This document shows, piece after piece, positions 11,330 to 20,165 of a DNA stretch of 64,000 nt. The translations under genes were made by a program, and so were the position numbers. The notes beneath the pieces are model-generated. The model searched no databases and was not told where the DNA came from. It saw only the letters and a list, made by a program, of their open reading frames with translations. The DNA lies in the NCBI RefSeq assembly GCF_017569925.1, contig NZ_CP050854.1, positions 4,650,001 through 4,714,000 of the forward strand. The letters run 5' to 3'. The stretch comes from Brenneria izadpanahii (GTDB lineage Bacteria > Pseudomonadota > Gammaproteobacteria > Enterobacterales > Enterobacteriaceae). Numbering within the stretch: the first letter of the stretch is position 1; each line of letters begins with the position of its first letter.

Positions 11330-11635
11330 ATGCAATTCATTGTTTATCAATACAAACGCGCCAGTCACTACACAATGTTTGTCGATGTACAAAGTGATAT
11401 TGTCGAGACACCAAAACGTCGCATGGTCATCCCACTTATCGAGTCACATCACCTGTCTGAGAAAGTGAATAAAGTGCTGTTCCCTCTGATCCGCATCGAC
11501 GGCGAAGATTATCGGTTGATGACCACTGAGCTATCAAGCGTTCCCGTTGAAGTCATTGGTGAGGCTATCGCGGATCTTGGCGAGTATGCCGATGAGATTA
11601 AGGATGCTATTAATCTTATGTTTTGGGGGATTTGA
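11330..11635 (+). CDS. ccdB: DNA gyrase-targeting toxin CcdB
   Basis: CcdB poisons the GyrA subunit of gyrase. The 101-residue product is full length, with [19 protein letters not shown] and the C-terminal NLMFWGI containing the Trp-Gly-Ile end essential for killing in F CcdB. The start at 11330 gives the family N-terminus [10 protein letters not shown]; an ATG two codons earlier overlaps ccdA. Intact toxin and antitoxin may explain retention of this decaying island. Confidence 0.95.
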   Translation: MQFIVYQYKRASHYTMFVDVQSDIVETPKRRMVIPLIESHHLSEKVNKVLFPLIRIDGEDYRLMTTELSSVPVEVIGEAIADLGEYADEIKDAINLMFWGI

Positions 11636-11724
11636 GGGGACTCGAGATCATTCGTTGAATTCAGTCTTATCTATAACGATGCTCTCAAATTAGCTTTTGA
11701 TGGATACCTCTAAAAAAGAATGGT

Positions 11725-11882
11725 GTGATTTATCGAGATACTTACAACAGCCACTTCGGCAACATCAGTCCGGAGGACTTTGAACTGGCTCCGTCCGTGA
11801 AGACAGAATTTGTCTACTCTCGTGGGGGGGCCCAATACTCAAAAAGTATTGGTTCAGTCAAACTGATCTTGCCCAGCAACGG
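11725..11882 (+). pseudogene. Short remnant, possibly an IS3-family transposase C-terminus
   Basis: The frame reads IYRDTYNSHFGNISPEDFE, resembling the YN...GxxSPxxFE end of IS3-family OrfB proteins. A perfect 8-bp inverted repeat (CCAATACT/AGTATTGG) at 11832-11852 may be a relic of an element end. The frame then runs into the complete IS at 11883. Support is only the short motif. Confidence 0.35.
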
Positions 11883-11893
11883 TGGACACAGCC

Positions 11894-12760
11894 TTAAGCG
11901 AGGTTTCTTTCCTCAAATTGCACCGGGCTTAGCCCGCCGTTGGCACTATGCCGTCGGTGCCGATTGTAGTCTATCTCGATATACTCGAATACCGCCGATT
12001 TCATCTCCTCCCGCGTGTTGAACCTCTCACCGTGGATTAGCTCCACTTTCAGACTGTGGAAGAAGCTTTCCGCACAAGCGTTATCGTAGCAACAGCCCTT
12101 CGCGCTCATACTGCATATCAGTTCATTGTCTTTGATAACACTCTGATAATCATGGGAACAATACTGGCTCCCTCTGTCAGAGTGAACTATCACGCCGCGC
12201 GGCATCTTTCGCCGCCACAGCGCCATTTTCAGCGTATTGCACGCCAGCTCCGCCGTCATTCGTTCCGACATCGACCAACCCACCACCCGACGCGAATACA
12301 GGTCGATAACCACCGCCAGGTACAGCCAGCCTTCCTCTGTCCACAGGTAGGTGATATCCCCAACGTACTTCTGGTCCGGCCCCGTAGCACTGAAGTCCTG
12401 TTGCAACAGGTTCAACGCCACCGGCAGGTTATGCCGGCTGTTTGTCGTGGCTTTGAACTTGCGCGCCGCTCTGGCCCGTAATCCCTGACGTCGCAGACTG
12501 GCCGCCACCGTTTTACGGTTCCAGCCATGACCGGCTTCACGCAACTCCTGCGTCAGGCGGGGCGCGCCATAGCGCTGTTTGGCCTGTATAAAAGCTTGCG
12601 CCACCCGCTCATCACACTGCTGGCGGCGCATCTGCCGCGGTGAGGGGGATTGCCGGCGCTTCAGCCAGGCATACCAGCCGCTGCGCGAGACACGCAGTAC
12701 CCTGGCCAGACTTTTCACTGAGAACGCCGCCTGATGCTGTTGTATAAAACCGTACTTCAC
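11894..12760 (-). CDS. IS3-family transposase OrfB (DDE integrase domain)
   Basis: The 288-residue protein has the HTH_21 region ([20 protein letters not shown]) and the rve integrase core with catalytic residues in VGDITYLW (Asp), HSDRGSQY (Asp) and [11 protein letters not shown] (Glu). It starts with GTG at 12760 overlapping the orfA stop as GTGA; in this family OrfAB is normally made by -1 frameshifting. It appears intact, so the element may still move. Confidence 0.93.
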   Translation of the reverse strand: MKYGFIQQHQAAFSVKSLARVLRVSRSGWYAWLKRRQSPSPRQMRRQQCDERVAQAFIQAKQRYGAPRLTQELREAGHGWNRKTVAASLRRQGLRARAARKFKATTNSRHNLPVALNLLQQDFSATGPDQKYVGDITYLWTEEGWLYLAVVIDLYSRRVVGWSMSERMTAELACNTLKMALWRRKMPRGVIVHSDRGSQYCSHDYQSVIKDNELICSMSAKGCCYDNACAESFFHSLKVELIHGERFNTREEMKSAVFEYIEIDYNRHRRHSANGGLSPVQFEERNLA

Positions 12761-13056
12761 TTCAGGCGTTTGGCGAAGTAGGTGGCCGCCTTTTGGAGGA
12801 TAGCCAGCTCCTCATCCCGCTCGGCGAGTTGACGTTTAAGGCGGGCATTTTCCGTGGCCAGTTGCTGCTCACGCTCAGAGGTGGAGCCCTGCTGACGTTG
12901 TTTACTGCGCCAGGCGTAGAGTTGAGAGTCGTGCAGGCCGAGTTCCCGGGCGGCTTTGGCGACGCCGATGCGCTCAGCCAGCGCCAGCGCCTGCTGGCGA
13001 AACTCCGGGGTATATTGATTACGGGATGTCTTCTTCACAGATTTTGCTTGCGTCAT
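12757..13056 (-). CDS. IS3-family transposase OrfA
   Basis: The 99-residue protein holds an HTH_Tnp_1 domain ([26 protein letters not shown]...YAWRSKQ) and a C-terminal leucine-rich coiled coil ([22 protein letters not shown]) used for multimerisation. It overlaps orfB by 4 bp. Confidence 0.92.
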   Translation of the reverse strand: MTQAKSVKKTSRNQYTPEFRQQALALAERIGVAKAARELGLHDSQLYAWRSKQRQQGSTSEREQQLATENARLKRQLAERDEELAILQKAATYFAKRLK

Positions 13057-13103
13057 GGTTCACCTTGTTAACGATTTTACTCGCTTAACAGCGTGTCCAC
13101 CAT

Positions 13104-13457
13104 TCGTGGGTAGGATCAGACCAAGGCAGTCAGTATACATGCATGAATGGCATGTCGTCCCTGAAACCAAATGGTCTGGAAGGTAGTATGGGTCGACGTA
13201 GTAACTGCCACGATAACGCGGTTGCTGAAAGCTTTTTCCAACTATTGAAACGCAAGCGGGTAAAGAAAAAAATTTACGGAAAGCAGGAAGAAGCCCGCAG
13301 CGATATTTTGGATTACATCAAAATGTTTTATAGCTGTGGGCGTCAGCATGGTTCAAACGATTAGATGCCACCAGCAGAATATGAAAACCAGTATTATCAA
13401 CGGCTCGACGGTGTCAAGATTATTCGTGATGATTCACGACCCTGGCGTGACTGGTAA
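13104..13457 (+). pseudogene. C-terminal fragment of a second IS3-family transposase with an internal stop
   Basis: The frame reads SDQGSQYT, then GRRSNCHDNAVAESFF (catalytic Asp and Glu motifs), KRKRVKKKIYGKQEEARSDI and FYSCGRQHGSND. An amber codon at 13362-13364 follows, and the same frame then resumes as MPPAEYENQYYQRL to a stop at 13455-13457. Everything before the second catalytic Asp is missing, and the break falls at the right end of the complete IS. This is an older, dead element. Confidence 0.85.
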
Positions 13458-13486
13458 CCGTTCACTTCGAATAGGAAAGTATCCGT

Positions 13487-15838
13487 ATGCAGAGCAATGG
13501 TGGTGGCGCAGCCACAAACAGCGGTATAGATTTTCAGCAGAGAATAGCCGCTTACCTTGTCTTATCAATGGGGCTGAGTCTCGATATTAGCCGCACTCTG
13601 GACAGATCAGAGGGCTTAAAACTGCATGCTGTCGCCTTTGAAACAGATGACTGCGTTGATGACATTGTCCTGTTTCATGATGACTGTAAAACATATCTTC
13701 AGGCCAAACGTAAGCTGTCTCTCTCTGAGCAACCAGACTCTGATTTCTATAAAACCATTGAGCAGATTGTTCTCGGCTTCAGAAACAGTAAAAATAATGA
13801 AGACATGCTTATCATTGCTACCTCCATCGATTCTTCCAATAAAATCCTGCAAGATCTGAGGAAAATATTTGAGTCCGCTAGGCTAAACAAGGTGGGTTCG
13901 GTGACAAATCCCCTGTCTGCATCTGAAACGGATAGCCTAGCTAAATTACAGTCCTGTGTGGATAAGATCACAGCCGCTCATACTCTGAACTCCTTTTCCA
14001 GTGATGAGTTTCAACGGCTGATAAGAAGAATGGCTGTTATCACCTTTGACGTTACCGCCGGTGGACAACTGGAGAAGGCCTTTCTGATATCGATCGCCTG
14101 CCTACTTAATGTACAACCTGAATTAGTCTGGCGAACATTTATTTCCTATGCATTGCAGTGGTCTAAAAACAGACAATCTGTGGATCGTAAAACCACAGTA
14201 AAACTACTGGCTGACTTTGTTAAAAATAAACCTGCAGAGAATACCCCATCATCGGTTAGCCTCTGGAGTTTTGATCCTAAAAAATACGATATCTCCTCTG
14301 GTCGAGAAATAATATTAATGTCATCGTTTCTTCCTGAATATGATATCGGTCTGGTGGCATTTTATCGCTTTGATGAATCAGGTAATAAGAGAATTAAAAT
14401 TTATGACACCCATGTAGAATTAGCGAATGGCGCTCAGTATAAAATACATGCCCGGTTTGCTACCTACGAAGGTGCAATACGTTTTCTTAAAACCAGTGAG
14501 TTTTTATCTGAAAAGAAATTGTTCGTTGGTGATATAAACAGTAATGAAGATTTTGACGCCATGCCTTTCGCTATCACTTATTCAGAAAAGATACGCAATC
14601 AGATCCTAGCCAACGCAGAGTCTGTCTGTATCCACTGCGGGTTTGGCGTTCATGATGCGGCTCTGCTGATTGAAGTAGACGAAATAGGCCTTCCTTCTGA
14701 TGCCGGGATTATTCACCAAGACTGTTTACGTCCTTCAGATCGCATCCTTGGCATCTCAAAAATGGCAGATAACGAGACGCATCCTGAATTACGGGGTTTT
14801 GATCATCGCAAATGGCTGGACTGCCTTCCTGGCAGTCAGGCGTTGTGGATGGGGAGTGCGGATATCTCGACACTGAAACAGGTCGTTTGGAACGCTGAAA
14901 ATGCAAAGGAGAAGAAAGGAACATTCTGTATCCGCGCGACGCTGGAGGATGGGAGTCAGCGTTACCTGCTGGAAAGAAGTAAAGTTCAACGCTTTTCAGA
15001 GTCGAAAGCGGTCACGACGTTAGAAATGATGAACCATTATCTTAATGATGCGCAAAAAGAAGGTAATCCATTAAGTTACAGTAAAGATGGCAATTTATTT
15101 GGACGTCGTCACGATCTTGAGGAAAAAATCCCTTATCCTCAGGAATTCGTCGAAATAAAAAAATATTCAATTGTAAATTACACTCGTGGAATTTCACTAA
15201 AATATGATATGGCCAAGGAATTCTATGCCCCGTTAATATCTTTCGTTAACCGTAATGATGAGGAGATCGTTCAGTTTTCGAAACAAATATTCCTGCTCAC
15301 AGACCCTTTATCGATAAAACTTTATATTAAAAACTGGTCTACCCGAGGTTATGAATTACCGGATTATCGTGTAGATATTATCCCTTCAGATGATGTTTTT
15401 GATGACTTAATGTTTCGTTGCGAAGACGAGAATATCTCAGTTTTAGTTAATCCCTGGTTTAATACGAAAAAAGAACTGACCAAAGGGTATCATTTCATTA
15501 GCATGTCCGATCTGAACACGTCCTCTTCCTCTTTGCTGGTCGTCTTCTCTAACCTAGACGGCAGCTTCAGTCATATTTTTCGTGATTTCAAAAACGATAT
15601 TACTCTTCTGCTCAGTGATGATTGTCACAATGAGGATTGTCAGTGTCCTGGCTGCCGTTTGTTACAGGATGAATCGGACAGAATGGGTGACGCGGGGGTC
15701 GCCCGGCAGATATTACTGGAAGGGATCATTGCCTTTGAGATTATCACGCCCCGTGAATGGTCCGCAGATATACTCGCTGCGCAAAGTGTGGACTGGAAAC
15801 CATGGCAGCAAAAAATCATAGGTGAGGAGCAGGATTGA
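13487..15838 (+). CDS. Large putative dsDNA nuclease/defence protein of unknown system
   Basis: A 783-residue cytoplasmic protein with no signal peptide or membrane segment. Residues 5-75 resemble the Cap4-like/DUF4297 nuclease start: GGGAATNSGIDFQQR, then FETDDCVDDIVL and YLQAKRK, which could supply a PD-(D/E)xK-type D59...Q72-A-K74 core. Near residues 381-415 there is a zinc-finger-like CIHCG...HQDC, and near 713-722 a second Cys cluster (CHNEDCQCPGC). The rest is unrecognised and could sense or bind a target. AGGAAAG precedes the start; a hairpin terminator follows, so it is a single-gene unit. It is more AT-rich than flanking core genes and sits in an island, consistent with transfer. Defence function is inferred from domain style and location only. 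Confidence 0.6.
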   Translation: MQSNGGGAATNSGIDFQQRIAAYLVLSMGLSLDISRTLDRSEGLKLHAVAFETDDCVDDIVLFHDDCKTYLQAKRKLSLSEQPDSDFYKTIEQIVLGFRNSKNNEDMLIIATSIDSSNKILQDLRKIFESARLNKVGSVTNPLSASETDSLAKLQSCVDKITAAHTLNSFSSDEFQRLIRRMAVITFDVTAGGQLEKAFLISIACLLNVQPELVWRTFISYALQWSKNRQSVDRKTTVKLLADFVKNKPAENTPSSVSLWSFDPKKYDISSGREIILMSSFLPEYDIGLVAFYRFDESGNKRIKIYDTHVELANGAQYKIHARFATYEGAIRFLKTSEFLSEKKLFVGDINSNEDFDAMPFAITYSEKIRNQILANAESVCIHCGFGVHDAALLIEVDEIGLPSDAGIIHQDCLRPSDRILGISKMADNETHPELRGFDHRKWLDCLPGSQALWMGSADISTLKQVVWNAENAKEKKGTFCIRATLEDGSQRYLLERSKVQRFSESKAVTTLEMMNHYLNDAQKEGNPLSYSKDGNLFGRRHDLEEKIPYPQEFVEIKKYSIVNYTRGISLKYDMAKEFYAPLISFVNRNDEEIVQFSKQIFLLTDPLSIKLYIKNWSTRGYELPDYRVDIIPSDDVFDDLMFRCEDENISVLVNPWFNTKKELTKGYHFISMSDLNTSSSSLLVVFSNLDGSFSHIFRDFKNDITLLLSDDCHNEDCQCPGCRLLQDESDRMGDAGVARQILLEGIIAFEIITPREWSADILAAQSVDWKPWQQKIIGEEQD

Positions 15839-15847
15839 GACCTAACG

Positions 15848-15875
15848 TAAACAGGCCCATTGAGCGGCCTGTTTA
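15848..15875 (+). terminator. Terminator after the putative nuclease gene
   Basis: A perfect 10-bp repeat TAAACAGGCC/GGCCTGTTTA (15848-15857, 15866-15875) with an 8-nt loop, followed by TTTAATT, lies 10 bp after the stop. Confidence 0.75.
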
Positions 15876-15927
15876 TTTAATTGCCCGAACAAATGGGCAT
15901 TAATTACGGCCAGCCGTTCCCTCTAAC

Positions 15928-16300
15928 CTAAATCCCAAACAACGCCAGTGACTCAGCTAGCCTTGTCAGTAAGCAAGAATGTACAGCTTCCGCCACGTCT
16001 GCCGTCATGCCCACGAAACCGATTGAGTGGAGGCTTTCAAAGTTACTCATCACCTCTTTCACTTTGTCTTTGGTAATAAATCTTCATAAATCGGCGTGTG
16101 CAACACCGCCGGAGAAACGGTGATAACGTGGGTGCCAGTGGTTCCCACCTCCAGCGCCAGATTTTTGGTCAGCACATGCGGCCATTTTTCGCCATATAGT
16201 AGATCGAGAAAGGCATTCTGCCTACTATGCCCACATGGATTCGATTTTGACGATGGCACCTTTAATGCCAACGTTCATCATGTTGCGAGCTACATCACGG
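15928..16300 (-). pseudogene. Remnant of a short-chain dehydrogenase/reductase gene
   Basis: Read on the minus strand, pieces in different frames match an SDR: MNVGIKGAIVKIESMWA (the strand before the catalytic Ser), LTKNLALEVGTTGTHVITVSP and AVLHTPIYEDLLPK, then SIGFVGMTADVAEAV. The YxxxK region is garbled by frameshifts and the N-terminal nucleotide-binding half is absent. No functional product is expected. Confidence 0.75.
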
Positions 16301-16321
16301 GATGAGCTGCCTAATACGGAT

Positions 16322-16441
16322 GCCACCGAGGCTTTAAAGTGGTTAGTGACGCCATTAGGTGACTCTAAAGGCTACGCGCTTACTTTAACTTTTGGTTTGC
16401 TGAACATTATATTATCTGCGGGATTCTTTGGTAGTGATGAA
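16322..16441 (+). pseudogene. Fragment of a malate/L-lactate dehydrogenase-family (Ldh2) gene
   Basis: The frame gives ATEALKWLVTPLGDSKGYAL and then a hydrophobic LLNIILSAGFFG stretch, resembling the PLGGxKGYGLAL...LSG.fG core of Ldh2/ComC-type NAD(P)-dependent dehydrogenases. About 40 codons survive, between the SDR remnant and attR. The rest of 16442-16625 shows nothing recognisable. Confidence 0.5.
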
Positions 16442-16625
16442 AGCTTATCGAATTACGATTTTCAGGTATCATAGGGAATCGAACCAAAGGAACGAACCGG
16501 GTATTTCTTTATCGCATGTGACACATCATTCTGATCTATCTATAAAAACTCTGGTCAACCTACGGGTCTTGACAACTGGCACGATTAAAATTTATGCTAC
16601 ATTTCAACTTAATAGAAAGCTGAAT

Positions 16626-16646
16626 GATTCCGAGTCCGGGCACCAC
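16626..16646 (+). other. attR: distal copy of the tRNA-Phe 3' end
   Basis: An exact 21-bp copy of 9692-9712 (ending GCACCAC) with no tRNA body upstream marks the right boundary of the island. Confidence 0.9.
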
Positions 16647-16656
16647 TAATTTAAAG

Positions 16657-16681
16657 AAACCAGCCTAACGGCTGGTTTTTT
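16657..16681 (+). terminator. Displaced native terminator of tRNA-Phe
   Basis: AAACCAGCC-TAAC-GGCTGGTTT (16657-16678) followed by a T run is a strong intrinsic terminator 11 bp after attR. It has no gene of its own upstream, which fits the original end of the tRNA unit before island insertion. Confidence 0.85.
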
Positions 16682-16683
16682 GC

Positions 16684-17279
16684 TTTCTGGGATGTGGACT
16701 CTCCATCGAACTGCGTTCGATTACTCGCCTCATCCATGAGGCTCGCCCCGTCCGCACAATCATTATCTAACTCGGATAATATTTTCTTTTATCATCCCAC
16801 GCGTTAATTTATTTATCGCAACCAGACAGCCAATTTTCTTTTATTATTCCTTTTCGAGATATAAATCGCGATAATTAATATATATTTCATGCATCATATT
16901 TTTATATCTTTCATCTTATTAGAAAACCAATACTCCATTTGATGTCACCTTGTGTCCTTTTTCGATTTACTTACTCAATTTTATTATTTTACATTACCTT
17001 CCCCACAATGGAACAGTAGAGCTAATTTCCAAAAAAAATTTCGTCATTCTAATTAATGATGCGCAGTGGATTTGGGGATAATAACGATGATAACTCATTC
17101 AATACCCACTGTATTATTCTCTTTCTTGTGACAATAAATATAAATACGCAGTTCTTCTATTTTCTAATCAGATGACTGAGAGCGGCGCATATCAATTTAA
17201 CTGATGATATGAATTGCACAACCGGCTGAATGATAAAAGGTTCCGCTGTTATGAATTTTATGGAGAAGAGATAAAAGCA
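16684..17279. other. AT-rich intergenic region before the nitrogenase-like genes
   Basis: About 600 bp with no supportable ORF, no sigma-54 (GG-N10-GC) element and no clear FNR box. It presumably carries the promoter for the downstream operon. The low GC content contrasts with the genes on both sides. Confidence 0.4.
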
Positions 17280-18752
17280 ATGAAAATCAGATCCATTAAT
17301 CTACATTCATCGACTATCCGTACCCGGGAAAACCGGCTGGGTTCCATCAGCGGCTATCATGGCGATCTGGCTCATCTATCGCGCCAAAGCCGGTGCGGGC
17401 AGGTAAAGAATCGGGAGCGATGTTTCAGCCAGTCAAGCACTTGTCTGTCCAGTTGCGCTATTTCACAACTGACGCGCATTATGGATGTGGCGGTGGTTTA
17501 TCACACCCCGGCCGGCTGTACCGCCGTTGCTCCCAGCTCCGTGGCCATCGGCGAACAGTTGGCGGTGAAAGTCGGCAAGAAATATGAAACGGTCATTATC
17601 GGCAGCGATATGAATGAAGTGGACACCATTTTCGGCGGCCTGAATTCGCTGCGCGAGATCATCATAAAAACCATTGAAACCTACCGGCCCAAAGCGTTGT
17701 TTATTTCCTCATCCTGCGTAAGCGGCGTTATCGGCGAAGACATTGACGGACTGGTTTCCGATTTGAAAACTGAATTGGATATTCCCGTTGTCGCCGTACA
17801 CTGCGAGGGATTCAAGTCCAGAATTTGGGCGTCCGGCTTTGATATCGCCGATCATGCCGTGTTACAAGGCATCGTCAAACCTCCCAGGGCAAAACGGCAG
17901 GTCATTAATTTCAAAAACTTCTACGAAAGTCAGCGCGAAGAAATTACCGAACTGTTTGCCGAATTCGGGGTGCAAACCCAATTTTTATATACCAATGCCT
18001 CGGTGGAGGATCTCTCCCACTTATCCGAATCTCTGGCGACGGTCTGCATTTGCGGCGCACTTGGCACCTATTTGGGCAACGCCCTGGAATTGTTATACGA
18101 CGTGCCCTACGTGCGAACGATTAACCCGATGGGCGTTACCGGCTACGAAACCTGGCTGCGTGAAATCGGCCGGGTTATTAATAAATCCGCCGAGGTGGAA
18201 ACGTACATCAAACGCGAAAGCGCGATCTATATGCCGCAGATAGCCGCGCTGGTTAAAGAACTTAGCGGGCTGCGGGCGGTGATTGGCATGGGACCGGGTT
18301 ACACCTATGAAGTGGCGCGGGTCTTGCAGGAGCTCGGCATCAAGGTGGTCTGGGGCGCCGCCTGGCACTATGACTACCAATACGATAACGGAAAGCAACC
18401 GCCAGCGATGGATTTCCTGGAAAAGCACTCGGTGAACAATTTCCCGATAAGCGTGGCGGATCAGCAAAACTTTGAGGTTATGAACATCCTGAAACAGCAC
18501 CAGCCTGATCTGTATTTTTCGCGCCATCCAGGATCCACGGTATGGGCGGTAAAACAAGGGATTGCCGCCGTGTACGTTGCCGATGAATACATGATTTTCG
18601 GCTATAAGGGCATGCTTTCATTCGCCAAGACCATCCTCGACACCGTACGTAACCGCAGCTTTGAAAAGAATTTGGCGGCCCACACCACCATGCCCTACAC
18701 GGATTGGTGGTATCAACAGCCTGACGATGCGTTACTGCTGGAGAATGAATAG
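17280..18752 (+). CDS. Nitrogenase component 1-like protein, alpha (NifD/NifE-type) subunit
   Basis: A 490-residue member of the nitrogenase component 1 superfamily. N-terminal Cys residues (C59 in SSCAISQ, C80 in TPAGCTA) and C146 in SSSCVSGVIGEDI match the three alpha-subunit ligands of the P-cluster-type site. VHCEGF (C175) is the family motif. C256/C258 in VCICGAL lies where NifD's cofactor-binding Cys is expected; the C-terminal His ligand of NifD (HSWDY region) is not seen (DEYMIFGYKG instead). This argues against true N2 fixation. It lies 3 bp before the beta-like gene. Closest in feel to group IV-VI nitrogenase-like proteins of anaerobes; substrate unknown. The ATG at 17280 has GGAGAAG upstream; a TTG at 17214 is in frame but unsupported. 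Confidence 0.85.
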   Translation: MKIRSINLHSSTIRTRENRLGSISGYHGDLAHLSRQSRCGQVKNRERCFSQSSTCLSSCAISQLTRIMDVAVVYHTPAGCTAVAPSSVAIGEQLAVKVGKKYETVIIGSDMNEVDTIFGGLNSLREIIIKTIETYRPKALFISSSCVSGVIGEDIDGLVSDLKTELDIPVVAVHCEGFKSRIWASGFDIADHAVLQGIVKPPRAKRQVINFKNFYESQREEITELFAEFGVQTQFLYTNASVEDLSHLSESLATVCICGALGTYLGNALELLYDVPYVRTINPMGVTGYETWLREIGRVINKSAEVETYIKRESAIYMPQIAALVKELSGLRAVIGMGPGYTYEVARVLQELGIKVVWGAAWHYDYQYDNGKQPPAMDFLEKHSVNNFPISVADQQNFEVMNILKQHQPDLYFSRHPGSTVWAVKQGIAAVYVADEYMIFGYKGMLSFAKTILDTVRNRSFEKNLAAHTTMPYTDWWYQQPDDALLLENE

Positions 18753-18755
18753 GTT

Positions 18756-20063
18756 ATGGCAAAAATTCTGGATCAGCCGCGATATGTTTGCGCCCTGGGC
18801 GCCATGCGCACCGTCCAATCGATCCCCGGCGCCATCCCTATTCTGCATTCCGGACCGGGATGCGCGGAAAAGTTGAATAACAACGGAGCGGGGAATTCGG
18901 GGCATTTTTCACCCAACATTTTCCCCTGTACCAGCATCAGCGAGAAGGAGGTGGTCTTCGGCGGCAACGATAAGCTCAAGGCGACCATCGAGAACGCCCT
19001 CAAAGTGATTAATGCGGAACTGTTCGTCGTGTTAACAGGCTGTACACCGGAAATCGTCGGCGATCGGGTGGAAGAAATAAGCCGTGAATTCCAGAAGCAG
19101 GGTAAGCCGGTCGTCTATGTGAATACGCCGGGTTTCAAGGGCAATAACGTCGTCGGACATGACTGGGTGCTGTCGGGCATTCTTGATCAATTCCTGGACG
19201 GCCAGACCGCAGCGGCGCAAAAGGGGTGCGTAAATCTGTTCGCGGGCCCGCCCCTTTATGATCCCTATTGGCTGGGCAATCTGCGGATATTGGAACAGCT
19301 GTTGACCAGACTGGGGCTAAAACCCAACACGATTTTTGGTCATGGCCGGGGTATCGGCAACATTAAGAAAATCCCGAACGCGCAACTGAATATTCTGGTT
19401 TCCCCCTGGGCGGGCATACAAAGCGTCCGTCTGTTGCAGGATAAATTCGCCACCCCCTATCTCCATTACCCGGTATTGCCCATCGGGGCATTTGAAACAT
19501 CGAAATTCCTGCGCGCGGTCGCCGAGGCCGCCGGCGTAGCGCCCGATATAGCGCATAACGTCATCACTGAATCTGAGGCGGAATATTATTATTACATCGA
19601 ACGTTATGCGAATACCTTTATGGAATTACGCATTATGTCCAAGCGTTTTACGGTGGTGTCTGATGCTCAGTACAGTCTGGCGGTGACTAAATTCTTAACC
19701 AATGATTTGGGTATGTTCCCTACCAAACAATTTATTACTGATGACACGCCCAAGAAATACCGCGAAGCCATAATAGAGGAATTCAAACGGCTGAACTACG
19801 GTATCGAAGCTGATATTGAATTCTCCACCAATGGTTATGAAATCCATGAAGCCATCGCGCAAATAGATTTCGCCGGCACGCCATTAATATTGGGCAGTAG
19901 TTATGAAAAGAAAATCGCCGCCCGGCTGAATGGATTGCATATCAATATTTCATATCCGATGCTGGAAAAACTGGTGATGAATAGCAGCATTGCCGGTTAC
20001 AGCGGCGGCTTAAAATTACTGGAAGATATTTATACGGCAGGCATGTCGAAACTCATGTTGTAA
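18756..20063 (+). CDS. Nitrogenase component 1-like protein, beta (NifK/NifN-type) subunit
   Basis: The 435-residue partner of the preceding gene. It opens with ILDQPRYVCALGA (C12) and ILHSGPGC (C36), then has FPCTSISEKEVVFGG (C58) and VLTGCTPEIVGDRV (C96), the layout of NifK-like proteins that bridge an Fe-S cluster with the alpha subunit. It is shorter than NifK (about 520) and lacks NifK's N-terminal extension. A GGAG at the end of the upstream gene serves as ribosome site, so the pair is translationally linked. No NifH-like ATP-dependent reductase and no cofactor-assembly gene is in the window; a reductase must come from elsewhere or the complex works differently. Confidence 0.85.
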   Translation: MAKILDQPRYVCALGAMRTVQSIPGAIPILHSGPGCAEKLNNNGAGNSGHFSPNIFPCTSISEKEVVFGGNDKLKATIENALKVINAELFVVLTGCTPEIVGDRVEEISREFQKQGKPVVYVNTPGFKGNNVVGHDWVLSGILDQFLDGQTAAAQKGCVNLFAGPPLYDPYWLGNLRILEQLLTRLGLKPNTIFGHGRGIGNIKKIPNAQLNILVSPWAGIQSVRLLQDKFATPYLHYPVLPIGAFETSKFLRAVAEAAGVAPDIAHNVITESEAEYYYYIERYANTFMELRIMSKRFTVVSDAQYSLAVTKFLTNDLGMFPTKQFITDDTPKKYREAIIEEFKRLNYGIEADIEFSTNGYEIHEAIAQIDFAGTPLILGSSYEKKIAARLNGLHINISYPMLEKLVMNSSIAGYSGGLKLLEDIYTAGMSKLML

Positions 20064-20165
20064 TAGATTTTAAAACCGCCTGCGGCCTGAATGGTCAGGG
20101 ACGAAAGTCTGTATCTCCTGGAGTAACGCAACGTTTATCTATCAATTATTAAAGGAGAAATCATA

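Larger units (their letters stand above)
11883..13099 (-). mobile_element. IS3-family insertion sequence (complete, about 1.2 kb)
   Basis: The inverted ends both begin TGGACAC and share TTAAGCGAG (left end at 11883, right end at 13099), and enclose two overlapping orfs on the minus strand. No matching 3-bp target duplication was found, so the flanks may have rearranged. Immediately right of it is a truncated transposase of another IS3-family element, which suggests nesting or deletion. Confidence 0.9.
9692..16646. mobile_element. Decayed genomic island in tRNA-Phe (about 6.95 kb)
   Basis: The region is bounded by 21-bp direct repeats, begins with a truncated P4-type integrase, and contains a mobilisation-gene remnant, ccdAB, IS3-family elements, a putative nuclease and fragments of metabolic genes. 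Core synteny stops at the tRNA, and the tRNA terminator is found only after the distal repeat. Loss of the integrase C-terminus means it can no longer excise by itself. Confidence 0.9.

Noticed and set aside
16684..17279. A sigma-54/NifA-type promoter before the nitrogenase-like genes
   Set aside because: No TGGCAC-N5-TTGC-like element or TGT-N10-ACA site could be found in the region.
17280..20063. True nitrogenase NifDK
   Set aside because: The NifD His cofactor ligand region is not recognisable, NifK's N-terminal extension is absent, and no nifH or cofactor-assembly gene is in the window.
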